DNA of 64,000 nucleotides from Lomentospora prolificans (lineage: Eukaryota > Ascomycota > Sordariomycetes > Microascales > Microascaceae): NCBI GenBank assembly GCA_029532625.1, contig JARFXM010000011.1, forward strand, positions 4,043,501 through 4,107,500, in the 5' to 3' direction. A program made the position numbers and the translations under genes. A model generated the notes under the pieces. It saw only the letters and a list, made by a program, of their open reading frames with translations. It did no database searches and was not told the DNA's origin. Of this stretch, positions 13,260 through 25,667 are shown piece after piece; the first letter of the stretch is position 1, and the number at the start of each line of letters is the position of its first letter.

Positions 13260-14807
13260 ATGGGTGACTCGGCCAAGTACCCCGGTGACTTGCCTCCGCG
13301 ATCACCGCACCAAAAGACTCGCGTGGTCCGCGCCCAAAAGATAGTCACCAGCTCTCCCACCGCCGCGAGACATGACGCGGACGACTCGGACGACACTGAA
13401 GACCCGGCCGACCAGGCCCTTCCCATCCCTCGCAGCCATACGCCCGGCCACCTAGCGTCCAAGAGCCGCGACCAGCGTAGAAAACCCTCCGAACTATCCA
13501 TCAGGCAGCGCTCACAGTCCGCCGCCGCCACCACTTCTGTCCCATCCTCCGCAAAAACCCCCCTCTCGGCGAACACCCTCTCGAGACCGCCACCAGCTGC
13601 CGCCAGCAACCCCACAGATAGCGCTGACGATGCCAAGCATGCCGAGAGAGAGACGAGGAAACCGACTCAGCAGCGCCTGACGTCCGCGATAGCTGGGCGG
13701 TCTGGCCCTGCCCCTCCCCAACCTTCGTCGCGTGCCGCCCCGCGACAGCAGCGCAACGACTATACCGCCTTCCCGCCGCCCGTGAACCCAAAGACTGCCC
13801 CCGATGTCCCACCTTCCCCGGCGTCGGGTATGTATTGGTCGAAAGCCCCCGTCTCTGGCATTGCCCACCCTTCGCTCCGAGCCCACACCACGACCCTTAT
13901 TGGCTCAAATATTTACATATTTGGAGGCTGCGACTCCAAGGCTTGCTTCAAGGACGTCTATGTGTTTGATGCTGACTCCTTCCACTGGTCTCGGCCGCAC
14001 GTTGTGGGCGAGATACCGCTGCCCCTCCGAGCCATGACATGTACCGCTGTCGGCAAGAAGCTGGTGGTCTTTGGAGGCGGTGACGGTCCCGCGTACTACA
14101 ACGATGTCTATGTCCTAGATACCGTCAATTTCAAATGGAGAAAACCACGCATAGTTGGCGACAAGGTCCCCTCAAAGCGGCGGGCCCATACCGCCTGTCT
14201 ATACAAAAATGGCATCTACATCTTTGGTGGTGGAGATGGCGTACGAGCCCTAAACGACATATGGAGGCTCGACGTCAGTGACATGACTAAGATGTCGTGG
14301 AAGCTCATTTCGAGCCCCGATAAGCCCTCTAACAACGGCGGTAGGGATTTACGGCCTAAGGCGCGCGGCTACCACACCGCGAACATGGTCGGCGGCAAGC
14401 TCATCATCTTTGGCGGCTCCGACGGTGGCGAGTGTTTCAACGATGTTTGGGTCTACGATGTGGAGAAGCACGTCTGGAAAAACGTAAATATACCCGTCAC
14501 CTTTCGCCGGCTCTCCCACACGGCCACCATAGTCGGCTCGTACCTCTTCGTCGTGGGAGGCCACGACGGCAACGAGTACTCCAACGAGGTCCTCCTCCTA
14601 AACCTCGTCACCATGACCTGGGACAAGCGCAAGATTTACGGCCTACCCCCGAGTGGGAGAGGTTATCACGGCACCGTGTTGTACGATAGCAGACTCTTTG
14701 TCATTGGGGGTTTCGACGGCAGCGAGGTGTTTAGCGATGTGTGGATGCTGGAGCTCGCTGTTCATGCGTATTACTCGCAGATTAGTCACTTTACTATTGA
14801 GGTGTAA
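13260..14807 (+). CDS. Kelch-repeat beta-propeller protein
   Basis: This intronless frame encodes 515 residues. I start at the ATG at 13260 (MGDSAKYPGD); the frame is open six codons further upstream but reaches only a TTG. The first 190 residues are rich in Ser, Pro, Ala and Gln and look disordered. From about residue 195 to the end there are at least six Kelch repeats, each with the paired-glycine strand (IYIFGGCDS, LVVFGGGDG, IYIFGGGDG, LIIFGGSDG, LFVVGGHDG, LFVIGGFDG) and a following Tyr-Asp-Val or Trp pattern, consistent with a complete six-blade propeller. It resembles the conserved Pezizomycotina Kelch proteins often named after Dictyostelium RngB, but no RING finger is present here. 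It probably acts as a protein-binding scaffold; the specific role is unknown. Confidence 0.9.
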   Translation: MGDSAKYPGDLPPRSPHQKTRVVRAQKIVTSSPTAARHDADDSDDTEDPADQALPIPRSHTPGHLASKSRDQRRKPSELSIRQRSQSAAATTSVPSSAKTPLSANTLSRPPPAAASNPTDSADDAKHAERETRKPTQQRLTSAIAGRSGPAPPQPSSRAAPRQQRNDYTAFPPPVNPKTAPDVPPSPASGMYWSKAPVSGIAHPSLRAHTTTLIGSNIYIFGGCDSKACFKDVYVFDADSFHWSRPHVVGEIPLPLRAMTCTAVGKKLVVFGGGDGPAYYNDVYVLDTVNFKWRKPRIVGDKVPSKRRAHTACLYKNGIYIFGGGDGVRALNDIWRLDVSDMTKMSWKLISSPDKPSNNGGRDLRPKARGYHTANMVGGKLIIFGGSDGGECFNDVWVYDVEKHVWKNVNIPVTFRRLSHTATIVGSYLFVVGGHDGNEYSNEVLLLNLVTMTWDKRKIYGLPPSGRGYHGTVLYDSRLFVIGGFDGSEVFSDVWMLELAVHAYYSQISHFTIEV

Positions 14808-15492
14808 TTCGGGAACCGTTAACGAAGCCAAGGAGAACCGGGGTAGGATTGGAATGATTGAGTAGGTGTTTTAGCGCAAGGCGATCTAGGGTTGGTATAT
14901 TGGGACATTGTGCGATATTGCATGGGGCGGCGAGTGGGGAATGAGGCGATGCTTTTGAATCTACGAAGATGAGGAAAGTTACGGAAGGGTCCGCGTATGT
15001 CTTTGGAACGAGCGTGGAACGTACGAGGTATACGTAGTTGGAGTACCAGATGAACAGCCACATCTTTGTGCTTACAGCCCTAGCTAGGGCCACGAACGAG
15101 ATAGTAAAATTAGACACTTTTGTGAATTGATGAGGTGAGAAGCTTTTGCAACATGCAACACACGCGCAGTCTAAGAAACAGGCCAAACTAAAACAAGTAC
15201 ATGGCGGGATTCGGTTCCCTAGCCAACGGGACCTTAAAAAGAAGCACTCCCGCGCGGAAAGGACAAACAAAGTCTATGGATGACCAAATATGTCTTTCGT
15301 TCTCCTTCCAATATGTAACAATACTCTTAACGCCAGGACGATGCTTTGTATCCCTCCCTTTTCAAACATAAGAGATCTGTAGTATAGAGATGAGCTGTAT
15401 GACGGGTCGAAACCCATAATCAAGTCTCGGTTGCCTTGATTCTTCATACGCTCTTCATGCAGAGAGCCCGTGGGATGGCCGCGGAGAGAATT
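14808..15492. other. Convergent 3' region between the Kelch gene and RCF2
   Basis: This 685 bp lies between two converging genes and should hold their 3' untranslated regions and terminators. A minus-strand open frame of 158 codons covers part of it, but it has no recognisable domain and overlaps the Kelch stop, so I do not call it. Confidence 0.6.
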
Positions 15493-16289
15493 TTAGAGGG
15501 TTTCGGTCTTGGTACTGGCAGGGGTTTGGGCCTCCTGTTGCTTCTTGTGCTCGGCTATCCTGCGCTCTTCGGCGGCTACCATGTCTGTAAGGAGCACAAA
15601 CAGTGAGTAGGTTGTTTCAGGTGTAAGGAATGTATAGGGGCTATGGGCTTACCCTTCCAGCGATCCTGGCCCTCGTATTCCTCCTTATGGACCTTCTTCT
15701 CGATCAACTTCTTGTGCTCGGGGTCGTTGGGGTCAACGACGAGCACAGTCTGCCACCTGCCAGCGCCAGTCTTGGCATCATTCATCTCAAAAGCAGCGGT
15801 GATGACGAGAACGGCAACAGTGAGGCCCTGCGCGTACACACGAGCCTGGACAAGCTTCTGAGCGGCAGTCAGGTACTTGGAGCGGTTGACGATGGCGAGC
15901 GCAACGCCCATGGATGCCAACCAGGAGCTGAAGACAATGCTGTATCGGTTCTCGCGGCCCCAGGTCATAAACTTCTCATAAGTGGAGCGGTTGGCCATTG
16001 CCTCCTCAATCGTGCGCGCCGACTTGCTCTTGTAGCCGTGCATGGGATCCTTGGCCTTCTGGAAGGCGATACTGTAGCGCTCGGCATTGACAATGAGACC
16101 GAACGTGCCTGTGGAGCTAACGAGGAAAGCCTTGAAGGGCAGGGTGAGGTTGCGGACGGTCTGGTAGCGGCGCATGGCAGTAGTCAGGGCTACGGCGCCC
16201 AGACCGAGACCGAGGACACCACCGATGGCGCCACCCTTTAGGACCTCCTTGTAGTGGGCGGCTTCTTCTTCCTTGGTGACGACCTTCAT
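15493..16289 (-). CDS. RCF2: Respiratory supercomplex factor 2 homologue, HIG1 domain
   Basis: Rcf2 is a mitochondrial inner-membrane protein that associates with cytochrome c oxidase and helps form and tune III-IV supercomplexes. Two exons, 16289-15653 and 15584-15493, are split by a 68-bp intron and encode 242 residues, close to the yeast length of 224. The N-terminus is MKVVTKEEEAAHYKEVLKGG, followed by a glycine-rich membrane segment (GGVLGLGLGAVAL), a second hydrophobic stretch near FKAFLVSSTGTFGLIV, and a C-terminal HIG1-like pair of helices around YSIVFSSWLASMGVALAIV and YAQGLTVAVLVITAAF. Splicing replaces an unlikely read-through end with a charged helix (DMVAAEERRIAEHKKQQ) typical of the family. 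It converges with the Kelch gene and faces 9 kb of gene-poor DNA upstream. Confidence 0.9.
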
Positions 16290-19200
16290 GATGGCGGTTG
16301 TGCGATTGGCAAGATAGGGTGTTGGGAAAGAGAAGATGTTAAGGTTTTGAGGTTGAAGTGGAAAAAGGGGAGAGTTAAAGGGAACGCCCGAAAAAGCGAA
16401 GTGGGGAGATAAAACCCTTTCGACAATCTCAGAGTGGCGTTATGACGCTGTTAGTACGATGAATTGCCGTGTTACAGGCAATGAGCAATAAACGTCACTG
16501 CCAATGAAGCTGAAGCAAGTCAAAATAGTCAAAAGGAGCTTGAAAGATGGGAAGGAAGAAAAGAGTTCTTTCTTCTCTCGAGGAATCTAGAGGAGGCACG
16601 GAAGCTGGTTTTAAGCCGGTTCGTACAATGAGCTCACCTCGCCCTCTGGCAGGGGCGATGGGGACCAGAGTGCTGGGGAAAGTGGGCTCCGGTCCTTTCC
16701 GTGGAGCCACGGAACGTATGACAAAACAAACTTTTGGCGAACTCCGAAAAAAATCCGCAAAAAACAAAGCTTCCCTATTGGCCTAACGTTTTACTAAGCA
16801 AGCGTCAGTTTTTGCACGGACCATGCCTTTCGGACATGCCATCTCCTCGGAGCCGGAAGTTCTGCCCTACACGGACTTCGGTGCAGATGATGGAGGACAC
16901 CGTTGTCTGTGCATGCAATTGAATAAGCAACGTCTGCTCGGAAGCGGACGGGCTACTGTCAAATAGTGTCATGAGTGAGTAATTTTTATGGTCTGATTCG
17001 GCGACCTGCTTCCCGGTACCTAGTATGAGCAAGTATCCTTCTCCATGTCAAGCTCACATACGGGCATGAATCTCGGAGCTTTATCTTGGATGCCGTTGGC
17101 TGTTCCCCCGTCACTTCGGCGACTTAGGAGCCTCGCTTGCGGGAGTGGTCGGCGATGTCTATCTTTCCGTCAACCACAAATAGATACGTCTGCTGGGAGA
17201 GCTAGGACTACTAGGATTATGGAAGATGGCACTATCTCTGTCTCTAAGACCGGGGTTCCCCGCTTTCAGAGATTCAACTCGCAAGAGAAGTCAGGATTCA
17301 CTTCCTCAAACTCCCACGTGCGATATGGTAGCCAGCTGTCTAGCTGAGACATGCCATGGCAGGCTGGTGCTGCCAGATGCACACGCGAGGGCGGTCCCCA
17401 ATTTGGACGACAAACCTGCACAGAACCCGCAAATCTTGTCCCGTCAAAGCATTAAGTCCGATCACAGCGGCGTACACATCCTGCTGCGAGGTGCGAACTT
17501 GGCCAAGAACGTGGTTCCCCTTGAACCCTAACTTCCCCACAAACCTTCAATCTGGGGGGAGGGGGGGGCAATTGGTCAGGGTCTAAAAGGGTCATGGTCG
17601 GATATTTGCAGTTTTCGGTCATACACCACACACGTCATGATCTATAGCAAAGTCAGGCTCTATCACTTCATCTACAGCTCTCAAGTCCCATTGCTTAGAG
17701 TTCAATCCTGTAAAGCAAACGCAATAGGTATTTGCAGATCTACTCTCGCCCAGAGGGTTTGTGTTCCCAAATGGTATACAGAGGCGGACTACGAAATATC
17801 ATAGAGAATAGTCGGAATCGAAATTGCGTCTGTGATGGTTGGTGATGACAGAATTGAACCCAGTGTCCTGGTTCGCCCTGAAACTCCTTGTGCAACCTTC
17901 CTCTACCATTCCGTTAATTTAGTCCGCCGCATCGGCAACACCGGAGGAGAGCAAACGACAACTGTGACAACAGGTGTTCATGACATTCACGGAGTTGGGA
18001 AAGTTAGGGGTCAGCAGGAGAAGTTAGTACGTATGGCGATAAGAGAGGGCTGGGGCGTGTGTGAGGATGTTGGAATTACGTCTTTTGTAGATTTACTGCA
18101 TGCAGCCAGAGCAATGGCTGTACCGTTAACTGTCGAGGAACAGTCTAGAGCAACTTTTGATATGCAATTCGAGTTCACATTCTCGAGCACATTTGGTTGC
18201 GGGCTACAGCATATCAATTGTCGTTAGAGTGGGGTTGCTACGAACAACGTGAACATCATGAACTACTTAGCAAACCGCACCGAGATCGGCAAAAGACAAT
18301 CGATAAGACCCCATTTGCTCGTCGTCATTTATGTCCGATTGTAGCTGATAAGGGGGATGAGATGTGCGAGGAGTGCATTGAGTGACGTAGTTTGATGATC
18401 GCGCCGCTAGGCTGTCCGTATGCAGGTCTTCCTGGCTTGGCTCCTGTCCATGAACTAAACTGGTACATTAAGATCGATCTGGGGTCATGATGAACGCACG
18501 TGGCATACCCAGCTCCCCAATTGTTTGATACCGTAACGGACTTGAGCTCGAAAACACGAACGGATGAGCGCTGCCTAGATAACTCCGCCTCATGCACCGG
18601 GTCATGTCCATGGATTGCAACATCTAACAACCGGTGTCCTTATGATAAAGCGTCTATGGCGCCATCCAGGATACTAATATGATTCCGGACCCATCTTAAC
18701 GAAAATGGCTGCCCTGCAACCTTTCATACTTGTGTCTGCAGTCGACCATGACACAGTGCAGTGGGAGGAAGCCGCGCTCACTCGGCACGGCTATGCAGTG
18801 CGATAGCACGAGACTTGAATCGGATATCTATGCTATTGACCGAAAGAGCGACGGAATCCAGTCGCTGACGCGATAGGCCGAAAGGCCGAATTGGACGGAT
18901 GCGTAGGCACAAGTTCGAGTTAACGTATTGATATCTGGAGACTAATCGGCGAAAGATAGGAGGACATTGTGATGCGAAATCGACGACTTTTCGATCAAAC
19001 ACAAAAAGTCGCACTAAAGCCTGGTGAGAGTTCTTGAACAGCAAGCGCTGTCAATCCAGTTCATGTTGTAACTGGAAGCGGCGGAACGGAGGTTGGGCCG
19101 AACGTCGGGACACGGAGAGAATGATGGGCGTAGAAATTTCTGAATAGCCAGCAGTATGGGCGCCGAAGTTATCAGGCGACTCGCTCAATCATGAACTTGC

Positions 19201-20724
19201 CAAGAACCGTAATATTTAGGTCACATCCCGGGTAGGTCCTGCGCATCGCCTTACACTCCTAGCCTAGAGTCCTGGAGCCAGCGAGATGTAGCCGGGGTAC
19301 TCTTGGGAGTCAACCTCGGGGGGATTTCTGCTTCCGCCCACACAGGGTCATCCTAAAACTAGTTATACATCAGCAACACACTTGAAAGAGAAGGGGAGTC
19401 ACGGGAACCGTTCCTGGACACAGATGCACAAATCACACCGCCCCCACGATCTCACTGTGGCCTCGAAATCCCGCGCCGGTTGGAGAAGAGTAGGACAGGC
19501 GTGGATGAGCAGGAGCACAGGCGGAAACTGGAGAACGGCGGTTCATAGCGAAACTTCATCGGGTGGGTGGGCATCACTACAAGTACAACCATACACCGTT
19601 CAGAAGTCGCTGGCTTCTTGTAATTTAACAGGAATGGGGCCAGTTATGGCAAAGTATTGGTCAACCGACAATGCGACGGGCGGGCCTTGTCGCAAGAGAT
19701 GAACCCGCTCGAGGGACGCATATCAAAAATGAGTTGCAGGAAGTTTAAAGAAGTTTGGGACCGGCAAATGAGACGTGACACTGGTCATCGGCGACGTAAA
19801 CGAATCCCATGTGGCGAGATGACACCCATCAAGTTGAGGTGAGCCGCCACAGTGACACTTGACGTCTCGATCCCACATTCTGGCTGCGCATTCTAATAGT
19901 TGAAGAAAGAGGCGAGACCACGACACAGTGTGCATACTACGAGGTCCCTCTTTTGGGCCACTAAGTAATGGAGCGAGTGTGATCTATTCTACACTTGGTC
20001 TGCTTGTGCGCGTTTTTGTGGAATTTTGCGATCAATTTGATGATCGTCAGGATATAGGGCCGGGATCCCACTGCTAAATGTTAGCCAGTGAAACAGCATC
20101 TAGGGCGTGACCTTGCTCCAGAAGAAGAATTAGCGTAATAGTTTCACAGAGGAGCCTATAGCTTCGAGGACAGCAGGGGTTCTTGGCGTCGGGAAGCTGG
20201 CGAATACTTTGTCGCGCCTCTGGCGGCGTTTCGTTTAATGGCTGGCGAGGAGCCAGCCGCTGGCCTTTGAGGAATGAGGACGAGCGGCAGCGTGGGGTGT
20301 CGAGATCCTAATCTGCTCGGGCTGCTCGTGCACTTTGCCCGAGGGCTATTTCGGATCGGGAACAATCATCCCGTCGCTGGCTCTAGACAAATACAACTCT
20401 AACGACTGGTCGTACTGTCACAAGGCCCTAGTCCAACCTCTCCAAATCCACTTCCAATCCCGTTTTTCCCTTTGGTGGAAAACTATGGTTGTTCTGAGAT
20501 CAACGGCTAGTACGAAGGTAGCTGGCAAGTAATTGGGCGGCCAAGGACTGGAGCCCCATATCCTGTTAATCTCCAGGGTCGTGTTAGGCAGAATAGCTTC
20601 AAGACCAAATCCGAACTTGAGGGAAAGTGAAACTTTCGAAGAAGAATAATTCTCAGTGTATGCCGTTGAGCGAGTCCTCAACCGCTCCTCGCCCGCCGTT
20701 CCCGCTAGAATAGATCACCATCGT

Positions 20725-20737
20725 GGTACTTCGTACC
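20725..20737. repeat. Short palindromic motif GGTACTTCGTACC
   Basis: Arms GGTAC and GTACC flank a TTC loop. The core TACTTCGTA, or its reverse complement, also occurs at 3261, 44843, 55558 and 55604, always in intergenic DNA. Confidence 0.5.
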
Positions 20738-23700
20738 ATCGACAGGGATGTCTTTCCAGGAGATGGTATTAGGCCAGTGCAGGGCTCCAGCACAACGCGC
20801 CAGCCAACAGTAGTGTGACGGCCAGCGCTACGAGGGTCCTAAAGTAATCCGCACATATTATCATGCATTCATGCATTGATTAATATGGACTCCTCACTAC
20901 CGATAGCCCAGGCTGCAGCATTTTCTCATCGTCTTCGGGACCTTTGAAACCTAATACTTGTCCTTGGGGCCCTATCGATTTTGGAATGAAGGGAAATACT
21001 GGAGGCCAGCTTTTTCGGCGATGGCGGACTGAATCAGTTTGGAAGAGTTAAGCTCGTCCCTACAGGACGTTTCTAGTCAAAATTTCGACGACAGTAATGT
21101 GATGCCTTGGGCGCATTTATAGAATCCCAGCTAGCCGGAACATGTGGTTGTTCTCACGCGGGAACTACTCATCCAGCGCCAAACATTTAACGTCGTCGTC
21201 ACCTTTGATCGATTGCTGGGAAGTAAATTGAGGTACTAGGCTATTACGTACATTACTTGATCAAGTGGAGAAGGCGGTGAACGGGCTAGAACTCCGGGAT
21301 AGTCACCTCTTGGGCCTCGGTGAAATCCAGTAGGCTGGACCTGGAGAAGGGACCTTAATGCCTGCTTTGTGTTCGGTCCTGGGGGCTTCCCTCATCAAGG
21401 GATGAGAGCAGACGACAGCAACCCAGTTCAGCGCCGGCGAAGGTCTTGGCTCCTCGGTGACCGAGCGCTCCTAGATTTACACGTGATGGCGCTTGATCGA
21501 ATGAGAAGGCCTGGCATTAAGTTATCCTGTACCCTTCGTACCATTGCCCGTTTCCCTGCGGGCTTGGGTGATGGTGGAATGAGTCAGACTCTGGCTGGTA
21601 CTTTAGTTGCCCGCACTCAGGGATCGTACGCGAGATGCTTCTGACTTGTGACCAAGTACCCAGTATGTTTGGTACATGCAATGATATTGGACCGAAAGAA
21701 GGATCGCTCTTGCTCGCTGTTTGGGAAGGGAGGATATTGAGTCCTCTCGACTCACAATCATCATCATCAATCTTGCCACTCGCCGCAACGTAATTGTGCT
21801 TGACAACACGTTGATATACACTAGAAGGTGGGGCCTCGATTTTCCGACAAGAGTTAGAATGATCGACCCAAGAACTGCAACGTCCATCGTCAATCTTACA
21901 TCTGCTATTCCTCGTCGAGGCAGGTGCCAGAAAGCTTTCAGTGGGTCCGAATTCCCCAAGGGGGTGTTACAGACTAGCCATGATGGTCTCCGCTCATCGA
22001 GAGCCGAGTTCGGGAATTGTTCAGAGTGGAGATGGTCTACTACGCTACGAACGCACTAAACGTAGAGGAGGGTAAGAGGGGCAATTTCCGTTGGTTGTCC
22101 GCGTTGTTTGGGTCCTGGCAAATGAGGACTAGGCTTTCCTATGGCTTAGAGACCGCGCCTTGCGTTTTTGTGATAGACATTTGATACTTACATCGTATAT
22201 CCCCCACCGTCATCAGCCCTCCATGGAGCCCCGTTACGATTTTCCGATGCGTGAAATGGAGCCTTTGGTGGAGATGTGGTATCTCCGAAACCCATTGTTA
22301 AAATAGCTGGCCAAGTATGCCGATTATAGTTATCATGAAAATACGACACAGGAAGCAGCCTAGATTGTTCTAGCACCAAACCTCCTGGGAGAAAGGAAAC
22401 CTCTGATGTGCCTGGCTTGGCATCGCGACTGTAAGGCGTATCCCACCTGTAAAGTCGTTGAGGGCGACGACTTCAAGTTGCTGGCTCGCCGGGCTGCCGG
22501 CGCGTGCTGCCTCTTACTAACGGCCAGTCTGTCATTTGACGGCGGGAGGCCGAGGCTATATAAACCTCATGCGACCAAGTGATCCCACTACTGTACGTCG
22601 CCATACCTCCGGGGCTAAACATCTGCACAACACTTCCAGTGCCTCCGTCAAGACGTGTTCAAGCGAACCTTGGCGAAGAGTGGGGATATAATTTGCTCTG
22701 AAAGGGGTGTTGTAATACTGGGCGATATCATCGTTGGTAGAGTTGGGTAACGGAAAGACTCGTGGAGCCCGCCGAAGACCCTGAGATTCAGTTTTGAGCA
22801 TCAATGGTCCAGCATTCTTTGCCGCGTGCACTGTGAGGACGAGATGCCAGCGTCAGGCCGTCATTCACTCGCCAGCCAACGGTGCCTCGTTAATCATTGA
22901 ACAGGAACATTGCTCCAGCTTTCACCGCCTGCGCCAATGGTACGAGTGACAGATATTCGAGGATGCGGCCTACTACCAACAAGGCAATCGGTGCACTCGA
23001 ACTGCACCGAGGAAAGCAAGGCGCAGAGTTGAAGTGATTCCTTGGCTTGATGTGGTAAAGCCACTGCGTTATGGTAGCATCCCACCACCATGAACTTAGC
23101 CAGCTCTGAGATGGATATTTCCACGTCGGCCTCCCTGAACGTCCTCATTCTCCAAACTCTGGCCTAGGCAGGTCACTTTTTTGGCTGACCCAGTATTACT
23201 TCACTGCGCCTGGCCAGTGGCCAGCTGGCTACCATACCATTTATTTCAGTGACCTACCACCAGCACGCGCAGTCCCCAAATTAATTATCTTGTCCCCGAT
23301 TCAACCGTGGGTTTCGTACCAGCGGCCAGTTAGCAAATAAACTACATGTCCAATTTCGGTTTCCTAACTTTTTCCCCCTCTCCAAGGAAACGTGCCGCGT
23401 TTGCTTTCGGTGCGTTCGTTGACCTCAACTGGTGTTCTCGGCAGTCTGCGCGCTAGCGTAGAGCGTTCGCTCAGTTGGCGACTAATTGGTTCCCACACAT
23501 CCATCTTCGCCCCGTGGAGGGAACTGTGTCAAGATTCTTGTCAGTGGGTTGTCCGGCGAGGAATATGAAAGAGAGTTCCTAATGGTCATACGTGTCCTTG
23601 AGAGCCCAGGGCTCTTTCCAGTAAGGGTACCCCTCGTGCAGCCTCGATAGTAACGCTGGCCAACTAAGGTACATTTCCGTCGACTGTTTCAGTGGCTCGA

Positions 23701-25327
23701 GGGGGGAGATGCGGAAAAGCCAGCGAGAGGAGCATTGAGGGACTGAGAGCACGCTAGTGCAGTCAACATTTGTAAACACCGCCCTTTGATTCACGTCACC
23801 TCCATTCCTCCCACGCCCAGACTTGAGATTGACGACCATGGTTTCCGGTTGAGACTACCTTCGTACTAGCCGATTGCTTTCCGCTTTCCGTGCGTTCGTC
23901 CATGCCCATGACCCCCATCCTTCGTACCTTTCCATGTTCGAGGAAATTGCCCAGTAGTCCTGTAGTGAATAACGTCCAGCGCCGAACCTATGATCAACGT
24001 GCGTGCAAAGGGTCGAGGTACGTATGAATGTACTTCTGGGCCCTAACTCAGTGCCCATGCCTTCAGAACAACTTCGACTCAGTACTTGTACTATTCCCGC
24101 TTAGCCTGCCTGGCCAACTTTGGGGAAAGGAGGGAGGGGGTCATCAGGCAATTGATACTAGATCCCGCCGACTATTCGCGACGCGGAACGGCATCCATCT
24201 TATAAGACAGAGACGCCCCGATCAATCGCCTTCCGATCGCTAGCGAGCGCCGACAACACCCCGAGTCTCTTGGCCAAGATTAATATCAATCCTTTGACCC
24301 CTAGTCGTCAAAGTCCACCCTGTTCAACCGCCCTCCCTGGCCATATTGAACTGTCCTGAAAAAAATACAAACGCCAGCTTCTCAAATTACCCCTACTGAA
24401 CTGATACACTGGTGTGGTGTTAAAACGAGTATTAGAACACCTGCCACCGTCCCAGCGAGAGTAATTGTACCATCCGTCAGCAACAAGCCTCACACGTAAC
24501 ATACTTTTTGACCGAAACGACCTTGTTCCGTACGCCACGCCCTTGCTAGCGCTATATGGGCTGGCTGCCATCCCTGAGGAGCCCCAGCCATTCCGTGCGA
24601 TCCCCATCATCGTGCAGTCGAAGCGTGCAACAGAATTCATCAAGCTGTATCCTCAGTGCCAAAGACTGGCGTGCTCCTGATTGAGAGCGGAGCAATCGTT
24701 AATCCATCTTTCAAAGCGCGTCTAGGTCTGCGCTCCGTTTCGCTACCATTGACGCGCAAGCTCGACTTCTCGAACATATTGTTGGACACCAAAGACTGAA
24801 GCTTGAAGCTTGCCCGCCCAAACTTGGCGACAAAACCGGGGATCCATTGCGAATGACAGTCACCATTCGTTGAGCAGCAGCACCAACGAACGAGAGCCGA
24901 GAGCAGGCATATAGAACTCTAGGTGGAACCCACTCTGGCCCACCAGCTAATAAGTGTACGCAGGACCGTGGCTTCCCCATATCGCATGCTCTGGTAATAT
25001 ACGAAGCCTACTACATTGATCGAGCACGGAGGAATAGGCATTACCAGGCCGGAGGCCTTTTACTTGACAACCAGCTGGTGACGCAGGCAGGGCTAATAAG
25101 CCAGGTCTAGCTTAGGAGGCCAGCAATCTGCCTTCCGCGCCTCTGGTTCTCGCGCTCTGCTCTTCAAACACGCTCCCGCGACGCACACAACGACGCTACG
25201 CCAGATTCACGAAGAGGGACAGACCAGCAGGAATTCGGACTGTGAACTGTCGCTGCCACTCTGGTTTGTCACTTTCGGTAGGTGGCATTATTAATAACCG
25301 GACAGGAGCACAGCGCATCAAATTCCA

Positions 25328-25351
25328 CCCCCCCCCCCCCCCCCCCCCCCC
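25328..25351. repeat. Homopolymer of 24 cytosines
   Basis: An uninterrupted C24 run lies about 320 bp upstream of the SFP1-like start codon. Poly-C this long is rare in fungal DNA. The length may be inexact because of sequencing, and it could form an i-motif or G-quadruplex on the opposite strand. Confidence 0.9.
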
Positions 25352-25667
25352 GAGGCAAAACCACCAGTGCACCGAGTTAGCACCGGAGTACTGGTACCCT
25401 CGACCCCTACCAGCCAAGACGACCGCAGCTAGTGGCCTGAGTACTGGCCTGGATTGCGGTACCTCTTCGCTATATACTTGGCTCACCCAGGCGTCGGTAC
25501 CCGCACTAACACGCTTACACTGGCTTGGGCCGGCGCCAAAGTTGAATTCCGCCAGCTAGAGGCAGCCTGAGGCTTCCTCCGGCTATTAGCACTGGACCCT
25601 TTACTTTGCCATCTGGTAAAATCATTTTACTCACACCAGTCGTGCAAGGATACCAGTACCCACAACC

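Larger units (their letters stand above)
16290..25667. other. 9.4 kb gene-poor stretch
   Basis: Nothing here supports a gene. Frames are short (mostly under 110 codons, one of 131 codons at 17832-18227), overlap on both strands, and lack domains, signal peptides or plausible splice pairs that join into a known family. Composition is about balanced, so this does not look like AT-rich DNA degraded by repeat-induced point mutation. Recurrent short palindromes are present (20725-20737, 23220-23229). The last 500 bp before 25668 should include the promoter of the SFP1-like gene. Confidence 0.55.

Noticed and set aside
17853..17876. tRNA B-box-like sequence on the minus strand (GGTTCAATTC)
   Set aside because: The flanking bases do not pair into a T-stem, and no A-box or acceptor stem is found nearby.
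17832..18227. 131-codon plus-strand frame in the gene-poor stretch
   Set aside because: No domain, signal peptide or splice partners; an overlapping antisense frame is equally open.
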